From: Phenylobacterium deserti
Lineage (GTDB): Bacteria; Pseudomonadota; Alphaproteobacteria; Caulobacterales; Caulobacteraceae
Assembly: GCF_003254705.1 (NCBI RefSeq)
Contig: NZ_QFYR01000003.1
Location: 423,451-487,450 of the forward strand
DNA length: 64,000 nt
Direction of reading: 5' to 3'
Shown: positions 46,293-54,972 of the stretch, in pieces
Numbering within the stretch: the first letter of the stretch is position 1
Layout of the letters: each line of letters starts with the position of its first letter
Program-made: the position numbers and the translations under genes
Notes under the pieces: model-generated
What the model was told of the DNA's origin: nothing
Databases searched by the model: none
What the model saw: the letters and a program-made list of their open reading frames with translations, nothing else

Positions 46293-46979
46293 TTACGACG
46301 CCGTCTTGGGCTTGCAGATGCTCAGGAAGCCGGCGGCCATGAACGAGGCCATCCGCTTCTTCACCGCGACAAAGTCTTCCGAGCGGCACAGGCCGTTGGA
46401 CAGCTTGTCGATACGCCCCGTGCGCGCGAGCGTCAGAAGCAGCGCGCCAGTGACGAAGTGGTAGCCCCAGAAGATGTCCTCTTCGGCGCAGTCCGGGAGC
46501 GCTTTCTTCAGCAGCCCGATCAGCCGCAGCACCACCGGATCGAAGTGCTGGTCCATCAGTTCGGCGCCCCATTCGGGCGTGTTGGCTACCTGCGCGCCGA
46601 GCGCGCCGTAGTTCTTCCAGCTCTCGCCGCCTTCGATGTAGAGGTCGAGGTCGGTGTCCAGGAACGCATGCAGCGCCCCCTCCACCGTGGGTTTTCCGCC
46701 CGTCGCGGCGTCGTACTCGTCCAGCGCCTTCATCCGACGCTCGCTGGTGACCACCGCACGCCGTGCGAACACGGCGTCGAATAGCTTCTTCTTGTCCTCG
46801 AAGTAGTAGTTCAGCAGCGTGTGGTGCACGCCCACCCGCTGGGCGACGTCCTTCAGGGTGACTCCATAGAGCCCGTGCTTGGAGAACAGGTGCTCCGCCG
46901 CGTCCAGGATCTGCTCCATGGTCTCGGCGCGTTGCTCGGCCTTGCTGGAGCCTCGCCGGGTTTTCGCAGTTTCGGACAC
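46293..46979 (-). CDS. TetR family transcriptional regulator
   Basis: 228 aa from GTG 46979 with AAAGAG upstream; the frame is open further but the upstream residues look non-coding. The N-terminal HTH (about 20-65) reads AEHLFSKHGLYGVTLKDVAQ then HHTLLNYYFEDKKKLFDAVF, the TetR signature. The C-terminal ligand-binding domain is helical. Sits inside an operon with MFS, esterase, acyl-CoA ligase and SDR genes and probably represses it in response to a pathway intermediate such as an acyl-CoA. Confidence 0.9.
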   Translation of the reverse strand: MSETAKTRRGSSKAEQRAETMEQILDAAEHLFSKHGLYGVTLKDVAQRVGVHHTLLNYYFEDKKKLFDAVFARRAVVTSERRMKALDEYDAATGGKPTVEGALHAFLDTDLDLYIEGGESWKNYGALGAQVANTPEWGAELMDQHFDPVVLRLIGLLKKALPDCAEEDIFWGYHFVTGALLLTLARTGRIDKLSNGLCRSEDFVAVKKRMASFMAAGFLSICKPKTAS

Positions 46980-47011
46980 GGCGTACTCTTTCCGTATTGC
47001 TGCGGCGAGCG

Positions 47012-48613
47012 TCAAGCTGATCGCTCCTGGGGCTGAGCGGGCGCTCGGCGCTCTCCGTATTCCCGGCGCAGCCGAAGCTTGTCGATCTTGCCGGTCGCGG
47101 CGAGCGGCATGCTTTCCAGACGCACCACCTCGTCCGGCACCCACCAGGGAGCGACGCGACCTGCCAGAGGCGCCAGCAGCGCATCGTCGCTCAGGGCGGC
47201 GGTGTCGCGCATCTCCACCAGCAGGATCGGGCGCTCGCCCCATTTGTCATCAGATCGGCCGATCACCGCCGCCTGCGAGACTTCCGGCAAGGCGCCCACC
47301 ACAGCCTCGATCTCCGCCGGGTTGATCCACTCGCCCCCGGACTTGATCAGATCCTTGGCGCGGCCGGTGATCATCAGGTTGCCGTCGTCATCGATCCGCG
47401 CGAGGTCGCCGGTGGCGAACCAGCCGCCGGGCCCGGCCGCCGGCTCCTGCTGCCCGAAGTAGCGCTCCACCACCGCGGCGCCGCGCACGCGCAGATGCCC
47501 CTCCGCGCCCCTCTGCTCGGGCAGCGGCATGCCGTTGGCGTCGGTGATCAACAGGTCCACGCCGATAGCCGGACGACCGGCCAGCGCCGCCGAACGCACA
47601 GGCAGGTTGGGCGGCGAAACCGTGCCGGAGGGCGACAGCTCGGTCATCCCCCAGCTGGTCTGCACCTTCACCTGCAGGCGAGCCTCGATCCGCTCCATCA
47701 GCGCAGGCGCCAGCGGCGCGCCGCCCATGATGATCCGCTCCAGGCTGGGGGTCTCGCCGCCCACCGTCTCCAGGTGCTCCAGCAGGCCCAGCCAGACGGT
47801 CGGCACGCCCACCGCCACGGTGACCGCCTCAGACCGGATCAGCTCGGCGAGGCTTGCCCCGTCCGCCTGGCGGCCAGGCAGCACCAGCTTCGCCCCCACC
47901 GCCGGAGCGGCGAACGGCAGCCCCCACGCGTTGGCGTGGAACATCGGCACCACGGTGAGGATGCTGTCCCGGTGCGACAGCGCCATCACGTCCGCCTGCA
48001 GCAGGCGAAGCGCGTGCAGGAAGCTGGACCGATGAGTGTAGGTGACGCCTTTGGGCGCTCCTGTCGTTCCGGACGTGAAGCAGAGGCCCGAAGGCGAGGT
48101 CTCGTCGAAACCGCCCCAGGCGAGAGCGCCGGGCGCCGCCTCGATCAGCGGCTCCAGCTCACGCGTTCCAACCGACGCGTCACCGTCGATGGCCAACAGG
48201 ATCTCAAGATCGGGCGCTTGGCCGGCGATCTGCTGGGCGAGCTGCGCCAGGTCTGCGCTGAACACCAGCACGCGCGCGCCGGACTGTTGGATCATGGCCG
48301 CCAACTGCTCGGCAGTCAGGCGCGGGTTCAGGGTGTGGCAGACCGCCCCCATCCCCATGACCGCATACCACGCCTCCACGTGGGCCTGGGTGTTCCAGGC
48401 CAAGGTCGCAACCTTGTCGCCCTGCCGCACGCCCATTCCATGCAGCACGGCAGAGACCCGCTGGCTGCGATCGAGGAGTTCGGCGTACCCCACCCGGTCG
48501 ACGCGACCCTCGCCGCGGGCGGTGACGACCTCCGCACGAGGGTGCCACTTGGCGGCGTGCTCCAGGAACTTGTCGAGGGTAAGCGGATAGGACTGCATCG
48601 CCCCGTCGATCAT
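47012..48613 (-). CDS. AMP-dependent acyl-CoA synthetase (fatty/aryl acid CoA ligase)
   Basis: 533 aa from ATG 48613, which overlaps the esterase stop (ATGA at 48610-48613) and gives the family N-terminus MIDGAMQSYPLTLDKFLEHA. ANL motifs: LCFTSGTTGAPKGVTYTH, SWGMTELSP, ATGDLARIDDDGNLMITGR and the C-terminal catalytic Lys in LAATGKIDKLRLR. Forms CoA thioesters from a medium/long-chain or aromatic acid, presumably the acid released by the neighbouring carboxylesterase. Confidence 0.9.
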   Translation of the reverse strand: MIDGAMQSYPLTLDKFLEHAAKWHPRAEVVTARGEGRVDRVGYAELLDRSQRVSAVLHGMGVRQGDKVATLAWNTQAHVEAWYAVMGMGAVCHTLNPRLTAEQLAAMIQQSGARVLVFSADLAQLAQQIAGQAPDLEILLAIDGDASVGTRELEPLIEAAPGALAWGGFDETSPSGLCFTSGTTGAPKGVTYTHRSSFLHALRLLQADVMALSHRDSILTVVPMFHANAWGLPFAAPAVGAKLVLPGRQADGASLAELIRSEAVTVAVGVPTVWLGLLEHLETVGGETPSLERIIMGGAPLAPALMERIEARLQVKVQTSWGMTELSPSGTVSPPNLPVRSAALAGRPAIGVDLLITDANGMPLPEQRGAEGHLRVRGAAVVERYFGQQEPAAGPGGWFATGDLARIDDDGNLMITGRAKDLIKSGGEWINPAEIEAVVGALPEVSQAAVIGRSDDKWGERPILLVEMRDTAALSDDALLAPLAGRVAPWWVPDEVVRLESMPLAATGKIDKLRLRREYGERRAPAQPQERSA

Positions 48614-50241
48614 CGGCACTCCGAACTCTGAGGCGGCAGCGGCGGCGAAGCCAAACCAACGTTCCAATTCCAAGGCGTGCCGCCCTGCATGCGCCGGCGG
48701 CACACCACAGCCTCGTGCAGCTCGAACATGCCGGGGTGCAGCGCGTGCTTCACACGCGGCCCATCCTCAAACGCGACATAGGCTTTCCCCAGCCCGTAAG
48801 CCGGCCAGGGCGAGCCCGAGGTTTTCGGCGTTCCGGTGCGAACGAACGCGGCCCAATGATCGCCCATGACCCGGGTCAGCGCGGCTTCCTGCGCGGTGGC
48901 CGGCGGCTTGGGCCAGAGCGGCGGCGTGCGGGCGGCCGTGTCGAAAACGTACGGCAGCTCGCTGGCGTGGAAGGCGTGAAGGTTGGCCGCCTCCGCGGCC
49001 GGATAGCCATGGTCGAACAGATAAAGGAAGGCGGGCCGGCCCAGGGCGGTCTGCTTCCGCACGAGACGTTCCGCCGTCCAGCCGTAGAGGGCGTCTCGCG
49101 TCGTCGCCAGAATGCTCTCGGCCATGTCGGCGGCGGGGTACAGGCGCAGGAACGCCTCGGCGAGTTCGCCATACTGCTTGCGGATGGTCGCCTGGTAGTC
49201 GGCCGGGCTCGGCGGCGCAGGCGGCGCCAGCACACGCAGCGAGCGGATCTCCCCGCTGTTGAAGCCGGCCAGAACCGGAACCGGCGCCTGCTCACCGCGG
49301 TCGAAGACCTCCACCAGTTGGCGCGGAAGCACCTTGCCGTCGACCACGCCTGAGGAACGGAAACGCGCGCCCGCCGCCGCCTTGGTGAGTTCGAGCGGCA
49401 CCATCGCGCGAAGGTCGGCGAGACTGGCGGCCTTGAGCTCGGCCTGCAGCTGAAGGCCCCGCGCCTCGGCCGCGGGCTCACCGAAGCGGGCTTCGCGCAA
49501 CTCCGGCATCGAGATCATGTAGGCGCTCTGGAGGATCGCCCCGCGGAACAGGTCACGGGCGGCGGGCGCGGCCATGAGGTACATGACGCTGAGCGCGCCG
49601 GCCGACTCCCCGGCCACCGTCACCTTGGCGGGATCACCGCCAAAGGCTGCGATGTTGCGCTGGACCCAGCGCAGAGCCTCGATCTGGTCGAGCAGACCGT
49701 AGTTGCCGGAGACGCGGTCCGGCGACTCGGCGCTCAGCTCCGGGTGCGCCAGATAGCCGAGCACGCCCAGCCGGTAATTGATCGACACCACGACGATGCC
49801 GCGTCGCGCCAGGGCCGCGCCGTCGTACATGGCCTCACGGCTGGAGCCGCCCACCAGGGAGCCGCCATGGATCCACACCATGACCGGCGCGCCGCGCGCG
49901 TCGGCAGGCGTCCAGACGTTGAGCGACAGGCAGTCCTCGCTCGTGGCGCCCAGGTCGCTGGAATAGATGCTGGTCGGCGCGCCGGCCGGCTGCACGCAGG
50001 CGGGGCCGAACTCGGCGGCGTCGAGCACCTTGGTCCAGGCGGCCGCAGTCGTCGGCGCCCGCCAACGTTGGGCGCCGACGGGCGGAGCGGCGTACGGAAT
50101 GCCTTTGAAGGCGCGCACGCCCGCCTCCAGGCGTCCTTGGACCGGGCCTGCAGGCGCACGGACCATTGGGCTGGTCTGGGCCTGCGCCGGGCTCGCCAAG
50201 AGAGCGGCCGCGGCCGCAAGAAGAAGGCGTCGCCGGATCAT
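48610..50241 (-). CDS. Secreted type-B carboxylesterase
   Basis: 543 aa from ATG 50241, overlapping the MFS stop by 4 bases. Signal peptide about 1-21 (MIRRRLLLAAAAALLASPAQA). Carboxylesterase type-B: EDCLSLNVWTPADARG, oxyanion region WIHGGSLVGGSS, nucleophile Ser in TVAGESAGALSVMYL (about 205), and His in LHAFHASELPYVF. Cleaves carboxylic esters in the periplasm; ester substrate unknown. Operon context suggests the acid product is taken up and converted to a CoA ester. Confidence 0.9.
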   Translation of the reverse strand: MIRRRLLLAAAAALLASPAQAQTSPMVRAPAGPVQGRLEAGVRAFKGIPYAAPPVGAQRWRAPTTAAAWTKVLDAAEFGPACVQPAGAPTSIYSSDLGATSEDCLSLNVWTPADARGAPVMVWIHGGSLVGGSSREAMYDGAALARRGIVVVSINYRLGVLGYLAHPELSAESPDRVSGNYGLLDQIEALRWVQRNIAAFGGDPAKVTVAGESAGALSVMYLMAAPAARDLFRGAILQSAYMISMPELREARFGEPAAEARGLQLQAELKAASLADLRAMVPLELTKAAAGARFRSSGVVDGKVLPRQLVEVFDRGEQAPVPVLAGFNSGEIRSLRVLAPPAPPSPADYQATIRKQYGELAEAFLRLYPAADMAESILATTRDALYGWTAERLVRKQTALGRPAFLYLFDHGYPAAEAANLHAFHASELPYVFDTAARTPPLWPKPPATAQEAALTRVMGDHWAAFVRTGTPKTSGSPWPAYGLGKAYVAFEDGPRVKHALHPGMFELHEAVVCRRRMQGGTPWNWNVGLASPPLPPQSSECR

Positions 50242-51548
50242 GCCGCCACGGCTTCCTTGCGCAGCACGCGCGCCAGCCACAGGAACAGGCCGATGGCGAG
50301 CAAGTAGAACGGCGTCAGCGTGAAAAAGGCGAGTTGCAGCGAGTTGGTCGGATGAGCCTCCCGCAGGAAGTCGCTGGCGGCGCCGACATATGTGGGTCCG
50401 AGCCCCAGGCCGATCAGGTTCATCACCAGAAGCAGGATGGCGCCCGACAACACCCGCTGGTTCGGCGCGACCTCTTCCTGAACCAGGGCCACGGTGGACG
50501 ACAGGTAGAAGTAGTTCAGGAAGGTCGGCCCCAGCAGCAGGGCGAGCGCCAGCGGCCAGGTCGGCGCCCAGATGAAGCCCAGGAAAAACGGCACGGCGAG
50601 CGCCAGCGACGCGGCCGGCACCAGGGCGTAGGCCGCCTTGGACTTGCGGGTGAACCGGTCGATGACCCGTCCGGAGACGAAGATCCCGCCGCCCATGCCG
50701 ACGAGCACCACCAGGGCGAACCAGACGGCGATCTCCTCCAGCGTCATCCCCTTCTCCCGGATCAGGAATAGGGTCGTGAAGTTGCCGACGCCATAGGTGA
50801 TGAACTGGGTCGCGCCGCCCCCCAGCGCCGCCAGCAGCAGCGCCGGCCGGCTGAAGAACATGCCCAGCGTGCCCCAGAAGCTGGCGGCCGGGCCCGCAGC
50901 GGCCTTTGGCGCTGTGTCCAGGCCGCCGCGCGGCGGCTCGCGCACGGTCAGGAAGACGACCACGGCGGTGACGATGCCGATCACGCCGACCGCTAGAAAG
51001 GCGCTGCGCCAGCTGTAGGCCGCGGCCACGGAGGCGCCGAACGCGACGCCCAGCGCCTGCCCGATCGGCGGCCCGAGATTGAAGATGCCGAGCGCCGTTC
51101 CCCGACGGCCAGGCGGGAAGTAGTCCGAGATGATGGCGTAGGACGGCGGCACGCCGCCGGCTTCCCCGACGCCCACCGCCATGCGGGCGGCCACCAGCTG
51201 CGGATAGGTGCGCGACAGGCCGCACGCCACGGTCGCCGCGCTCCACAAGGCGCAGGCGAAGGACAACACTCGAACTCGATTGGTGCGGTCGGCCAGCCAG
51301 CCGACCGGCAGCGAGATCAGGCAGTAGAACAGCGCGAAATAGAGGCCGCTGATCCGGCCGAGCTGGCCATCCGTGACGCCAAGCTCGTCCTGGATCGGCT
51401 TGGCTAGGATCGACAGAAGCTGCCGATCAAGGAAGTTCAGCACATAGACGAAGCAGAGCGCGCCCAGCACGAACCAGGCGCGCGGACCCGGCTTTGCGCC
51501 TGACATGGCGGCGGCCGGCGGCTCTTCGGAAACAGACGCGACGGCCAT
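50238..51548 (-). CDS. MFS transporter
   Basis: 436 aa with about 12 membrane segments. The spinster/ACS-like N-terminal half has FLDRQLLSILAKPIQDELGV, and the loop 2-3 motif is GWLADRTNRVRVL. Likely imports the acid or ester handled by the downstream esterase and ligase. First gene of the leftward operon, coupled to the esterase by an ATGA overlap. Its upstream region (51549-51832) contains a terminator only at the far end. Confidence 0.9.
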   Translation of the reverse strand: MAVASVSEEPPAAAMSGAKPGPRAWFVLGALCFVYVLNFLDRQLLSILAKPIQDELGVTDGQLGRISGLYFALFYCLISLPVGWLADRTNRVRVLSFACALWSAATVACGLSRTYPQLVAARMAVGVGEAGGVPPSYAIISDYFPPGRRGTALGIFNLGPPIGQALGVAFGASVAAAYSWRSAFLAVGVIGIVTAVVVFLTVREPPRGGLDTAPKAAAGPAASFWGTLGMFFSRPALLLAALGGGATQFITYGVGNFTTLFLIREKGMTLEEIAVWFALVVLVGMGGGIFVSGRVIDRFTRKSKAAYALVPAASLALAVPFFLGFIWAPTWPLALALLLGPTFLNYFYLSSTVALVQEEVAPNQRVLSGAILLLVMNLIGLGLGPTYVGAASDFLREAHPTNSLQLAFFTLTPFYLLAIGLFLWLARVLRKEAVAA

Positions 51549-51832
51549 GGCTCAGATCGCAGTCGCGTCGCAAGCCGTCGCGAATTGCTCAAGCGCCATG
51601 CAGGGCGTTGGGCCTAAGATGCAGGCGCGAGCCGGCGAGCTTGCGAGTGCCTTCAAGGTCGTCTCTCCCGAGCGGCTCCGATCTTGTGCCGGGCCTTGGG
51701 ACAGACGATGCGCCCGCACCGCCCACGCTGTCAACGCTCACTCTCTTGCGCGTGAATATCAGCGTGGATGCGAGCAGCAAAAAGCCCGCGCACCGAAGCA
51801 CGCGGGCTTGAAGCTCGGTGAAGCTCAGCCGT
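51549..51832. other. Intergenic region upstream of the MFS operon
   Basis: 284 bases between the MFS start and the stop of the beta-helix protein gene. It contains the terminator of the latter (51779-51809). The stretch around 51720-51770 is less GC-rich and may hold the MFS operon promoter. I see no gene. Confidence 0.5.
51779..51809 (-). terminator. Rho-independent terminator of the TonB receptor/beta-helix unit
   Basis: A 9-bp GC-rich stem (51782-51790 with 51801-51809), 10-nt loop, and five T residues at the 3' side in the leftward transcript. It lies 24 bases past the stop at 51833. Confidence 0.88.
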
Positions 51833-54800
51833 TCAGTTCGGCTGCACCGCATACAGGGTGTGGTGGGTCAGGATGTAGAGCGTTCGGCGCCCCGGGCCGC
51901 CGAAGACCAGCTGCAGCGGACGTTCCGGAACGTCGATCCGGCCGAGCTCCTGTCCGTCGGCGCCGTAGACGAAGACCTGGCCGTTGGCGACGTACACGCG
52001 CCCGTCCGGACCGGTGGCGACGCCCTCCCCGCCTCGATTTGCGAACACCTTAAGGTCCGTGAGCGCGCCGCCGCGGCCGAGCCGCCCGCTATAGGTCTTG
52101 TTCTCCGAGCTGTTGGTGACCAGCACCCGCTCGCCTGGCCGGCCGGTAATGAAGCCGTAGGTGTCCAGGGCGTCCGAGAACTTGAGCGAGCGCCAATCCG
52201 GCGGGCCCTGCTGGAAGGTGCGGAAGGCCGGCATGACCAGGCTGCCATCCGGGGAGACGTATTCCTGCGCCTTGGGCACAGCCATGTCGCGGGCGAACAT
52301 CTCGGCCAGGGTGGTGAACTGATAGGTCTTGAGGTCGAGCTGATCCTTGAACTCGCCATTGTTCCACCAGTTGACCGGCAGGGCAGTCAGGGCGCCGCTC
52401 CGCTCCGCCACGGGCGTGGGCTGGATCACCGTGAGCTCGGTGTCCGGGCTGCCCGGCTTGAAGCTGTAGACGGTCCCGTTGCGGCCATCCGAAGACAGCA
52501 CCATCAGGTTGCCGGACCGGTCGACGGCGAGGTTCACCGGATCCAGCGGCTGGTCGCGCACGATCGACAGCTTGCGCTCGGGCGACCAGCTGTAGATGCG
52601 GTGCGCCGGCCGCCGGTCAGCGAAGTAGAGCGTGCCAGCTTGGTCCACGGCCGCGCCGGCCACGGACGTGAAGCCGTCAGCCAGCTTTTCGACCCGCGCG
52701 CCGGCCGGGAAGCTCGACGGGGCCACAGGCGGCGGGTTGGCCGGGATGTCCAGCACGGCGAACTGGCGCTCGCGCACTTCCAGCCCGCTGGTCATGTCCT
52801 GGATGGCGTTGCTGAACGGGTACTTGTTGATGCGCAGGAAGGTCGCGCAGCCGTTCTCGTCGCAGGTCCCAAGGCCGCTCTCGCCGTTCACAGCCACGTT
52901 GCGGAAGCGGATATCGTGCGAGTTGTAGAGGCGGATCGCCGCCGGCGCGGCCTTGCGGGTGCGCGTGACGCGATAGCCGTGGAAGTTGGCGATCAGGATG
53001 TTGCGGGAGTCGCGGATCTCGAGCGGGATGGTGTTCTCGCCCTCCCCCGCTTCCTCTTCGCCCTGCGGCGCAAGCAGCTCCCAGTTGGCCACGCGGTTCA
53101 GGCTGATCTCGGTGCGCACGTGGTGCTCCACCGAGGTCTGGTAGATGCGGCCCGGCGTTTCGGTGTCCGAGATGTAGATCGCCGACTGGGCGTAGGTGCT
53201 GGGGCTCCAGATGTTGGCGAAGGTGCCGCCGCCGCCATTGGTGATCCACAGGCTCGGGTACTGGCCGTCCCAGCGCTTGGCCGGATCGGGGTCGCCAGAA
53301 GCGGTGGCGTTGTAGGGGTTGAAGCGACTGCCGTCGAAGAGGTTGGTCCCGTGGCCGCCCTGGAACTTGACGTCGTTCACGAGCGAGCGCTCGCCGGCCA
53401 TCCACAGCAGCGCGGTGGCCCGCGGGTTGATGCCGCCGGTGTAGAGGCCAAGGCCCGAGACGATGTTGTCCCCGCCGCGCGGGGCCTCGACCAGCGCCTT
53501 GGGCGCGCCGACGCCCTGGAAGGCGGGCGTCCGGTCCGGCAGCGTGATCTGGGTCAGGCTCGGGTGCAGCGCGACCAGTATGGTGTCCGGCTTCAGGCGC
53601 AGGGTGTCCGTGACGCGGTAGAAGCCGGCCGGGAAGTAGACGACCTTGTGGGTGTCGATGGCGCGCTGGATCACCGCCGTGTCATCGGTGCTGTCGTCGC
53701 CCTTGGCGCCTAGCGACTTGACGCTCACCCAGTCGCGGGTGGGCGGCAACGGCCGGATGGCGAGTTCGCGGCGCGCTGGCATGGCAGACAGCGGCTCGGC
53801 GTCGGCCAAGGTCTTGTATTCGCCCACCTGGGCGAGGCCCGGCACCGTCAGGCCATAGGTGAAGGACTTCATCCGATAGGCCCGGCCTTGCCCCGGCACC
53901 GTCCGGCCGCTGTCGCGGAAGCGCGCGAACACCGGCGTATTGGACGCCACGGCGTTTTCGAAGCCTACCTGGGTGTAGACGTTGTTCTCGTTGGAGATGA
54001 TGACGCCGGCGCGCGAGACGTTCTCGAACCGCACGTCCTTGCCCCACAGCCACTCGCCGTAGCCGCGGTCGATCTCGATGCCGACAGGCGTGTCGCGCAT
54101 GGCGACGTTCACCAGGACGAGGCCCGCCTCATGCTCGCGGATCGCGGCGTCGCGCTGACCCTCGAAGGTGGAGTCGATCAGCACGAAGCCCCAGGCGGGG
54201 GACGGCTTCTCGGCCAGGATGCCGTAGCGGCCACCCTTAAAGTGCAGGTCCTCGGCCTCGTTGGCCACGTGATACAGCCCCGCCAGGCCCGAGCCGATGT
54301 CGAACTCGGCATGGCTGACAAAGGTGTGCTGGGCGGCGTGGAAGCGAATGGCGGTGGCGGCCGGATTTCCCTTGCCGATCTTGAAGTCGATGTTGCTGAG
54401 CGCCGAGTAGAAGGTGCCCGGATTGGCGTCCGGAATGTCCTTGTTAAACGGCACGCTGCCCGGCGGCGGGAACGGCACCTTGCGGGCCGGATCCGGTTTG
54501 CCGCCGGCGAAGATCAGCATGTTGGCCAGGCCACGCTGGAATCCGGGGGTGCGGTCGCCCAACTCGATGACCGGGCGGGTGGCCCCCACGCCGAAGATGC
54601 GGACGCCGGGCCAAAGGAACAGGGTCTTGCTGATCCGGTAGCGGCCCGAGGGAAGGAAGACGAGGCCGCCGCCTGGCTTGGCCGCCGCCTGATCCAGCGC
54701 GCTCTGGATGGCGGCGCTGTCGTCGGTCCGACCATCCCCTGCCCCCCTGACGACGATCGCCGAAGGGTCGTCGGGCTGGGTGACGAACACCGAGGTGGAG

Positions 54801-54871
54801 GCCGCGGCTGGTTGAACAGCTGCGAACAGGATGATCAGGGCCGCGAGCCAACTGCTGGTCCAGGCTTTCAT
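51833..54871 (-). CDS. Secreted beta-helix (pectate-lyase-3-like x2) plus beta-propeller protein
   Basis: 1012 aa from ATG 54871, signal peptide about 1-24. Two parallel beta-helix modules each begin with the pectate-lyase-3/GH55-type motif: DGRTDDSAAIQSALDQA (about 41-57) and GDDSTDDTAVIQRAID (about 390-405). Between about 700 and 1000 is a six-bladed SMP-30/NHL-like propeller with repeats such as VNLAVDRSGNLMVLSSDGR and GVATGPDGRVYVANGQ. Overall it resembles GH55/polysaccharide-lyase-like proteins, but no catalytic residues can be named. It follows the TonB receptor gene by about 100 bases and shares its terminator, so it probably processes the receptor's glycan ligand. Confidence 0.8.
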   Translation of the reverse strand: MKAWTSSWLAALIILFAAVQPAAASTSVFVTQPDDPSAIVVRGAGDGRTDDSAAIQSALDQAAAKPGGGLVFLPSGRYRISKTLFLWPGVRIFGVGATRPVIELGDRTPGFQRGLANMLIFAGGKPDPARKVPFPPPGSVPFNKDIPDANPGTFYSALSNIDFKIGKGNPAATAIRFHAAQHTFVSHAEFDIGSGLAGLYHVANEAEDLHFKGGRYGILAEKPSPAWGFVLIDSTFEGQRDAAIREHEAGLVLVNVAMRDTPVGIEIDRGYGEWLWGKDVRFENVSRAGVIISNENNVYTQVGFENAVASNTPVFARFRDSGRTVPGQGRAYRMKSFTYGLTVPGLAQVGEYKTLADAEPLSAMPARRELAIRPLPPTRDWVSVKSLGAKGDDSTDDTAVIQRAIDTHKVVYFPAGFYRVTDTLRLKPDTILVALHPSLTQITLPDRTPAFQGVGAPKALVEAPRGGDNIVSGLGLYTGGINPRATALLWMAGERSLVNDVKFQGGHGTNLFDGSRFNPYNATASGDPDPAKRWDGQYPSLWITNGGGGTFANIWSPSTYAQSAIYISDTETPGRIYQTSVEHHVRTEISLNRVANWELLAPQGEEEAGEGENTIPLEIRDSRNILIANFHGYRVTRTRKAAPAAIRLYNSHDIRFRNVAVNGESGLGTCDENGCATFLRINKYPFSNAIQDMTSGLEVRERQFAVLDIPANPPPVAPSSFPAGARVEKLADGFTSVAGAAVDQAGTLYFADRRPAHRIYSWSPERKLSIVRDQPLDPVNLAVDRSGNLMVLSSDGRNGTVYSFKPGSPDTELTVIQPTPVAERSGALTALPVNWWNNGEFKDQLDLKTYQFTTLAEMFARDMAVPKAQEYVSPDGSLVMPAFRTFQQGPPDWRSLKFSDALDTYGFITGRPGERVLVTNSSENKTYSGRLGRGGALTDLKVFANRGGEGVATGPDGRVYVANGQVFVYGADGQELGRIDVPERPLQLVFGGPGRRTLYILTHHTLYAVQPN

Positions 54872-54972
54872 CTTCCACACTCCAACAAAGAGGCGTCCCG
54901 GGCGAAGCCGGGACGCAAGGCAGATCATAGGGGAGGTCGACTGAGAGGGGCGGCCGCAGCGGCCCCCGCTTT

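Noticed and set aside
50242..51246. N-terminal extension of the carboxylesterase frame through the MFS gene
   Set aside because: The open frame runs through MFS coding DNA in another phase; the signal peptide and ATGA overlap place the real start at 50241.
51818..53713. 631-codon open frame opposite the beta-helix gene
   Set aside because: Antisense shadow of a gene with clear domains; no signal, motif or ribosome-binding site.
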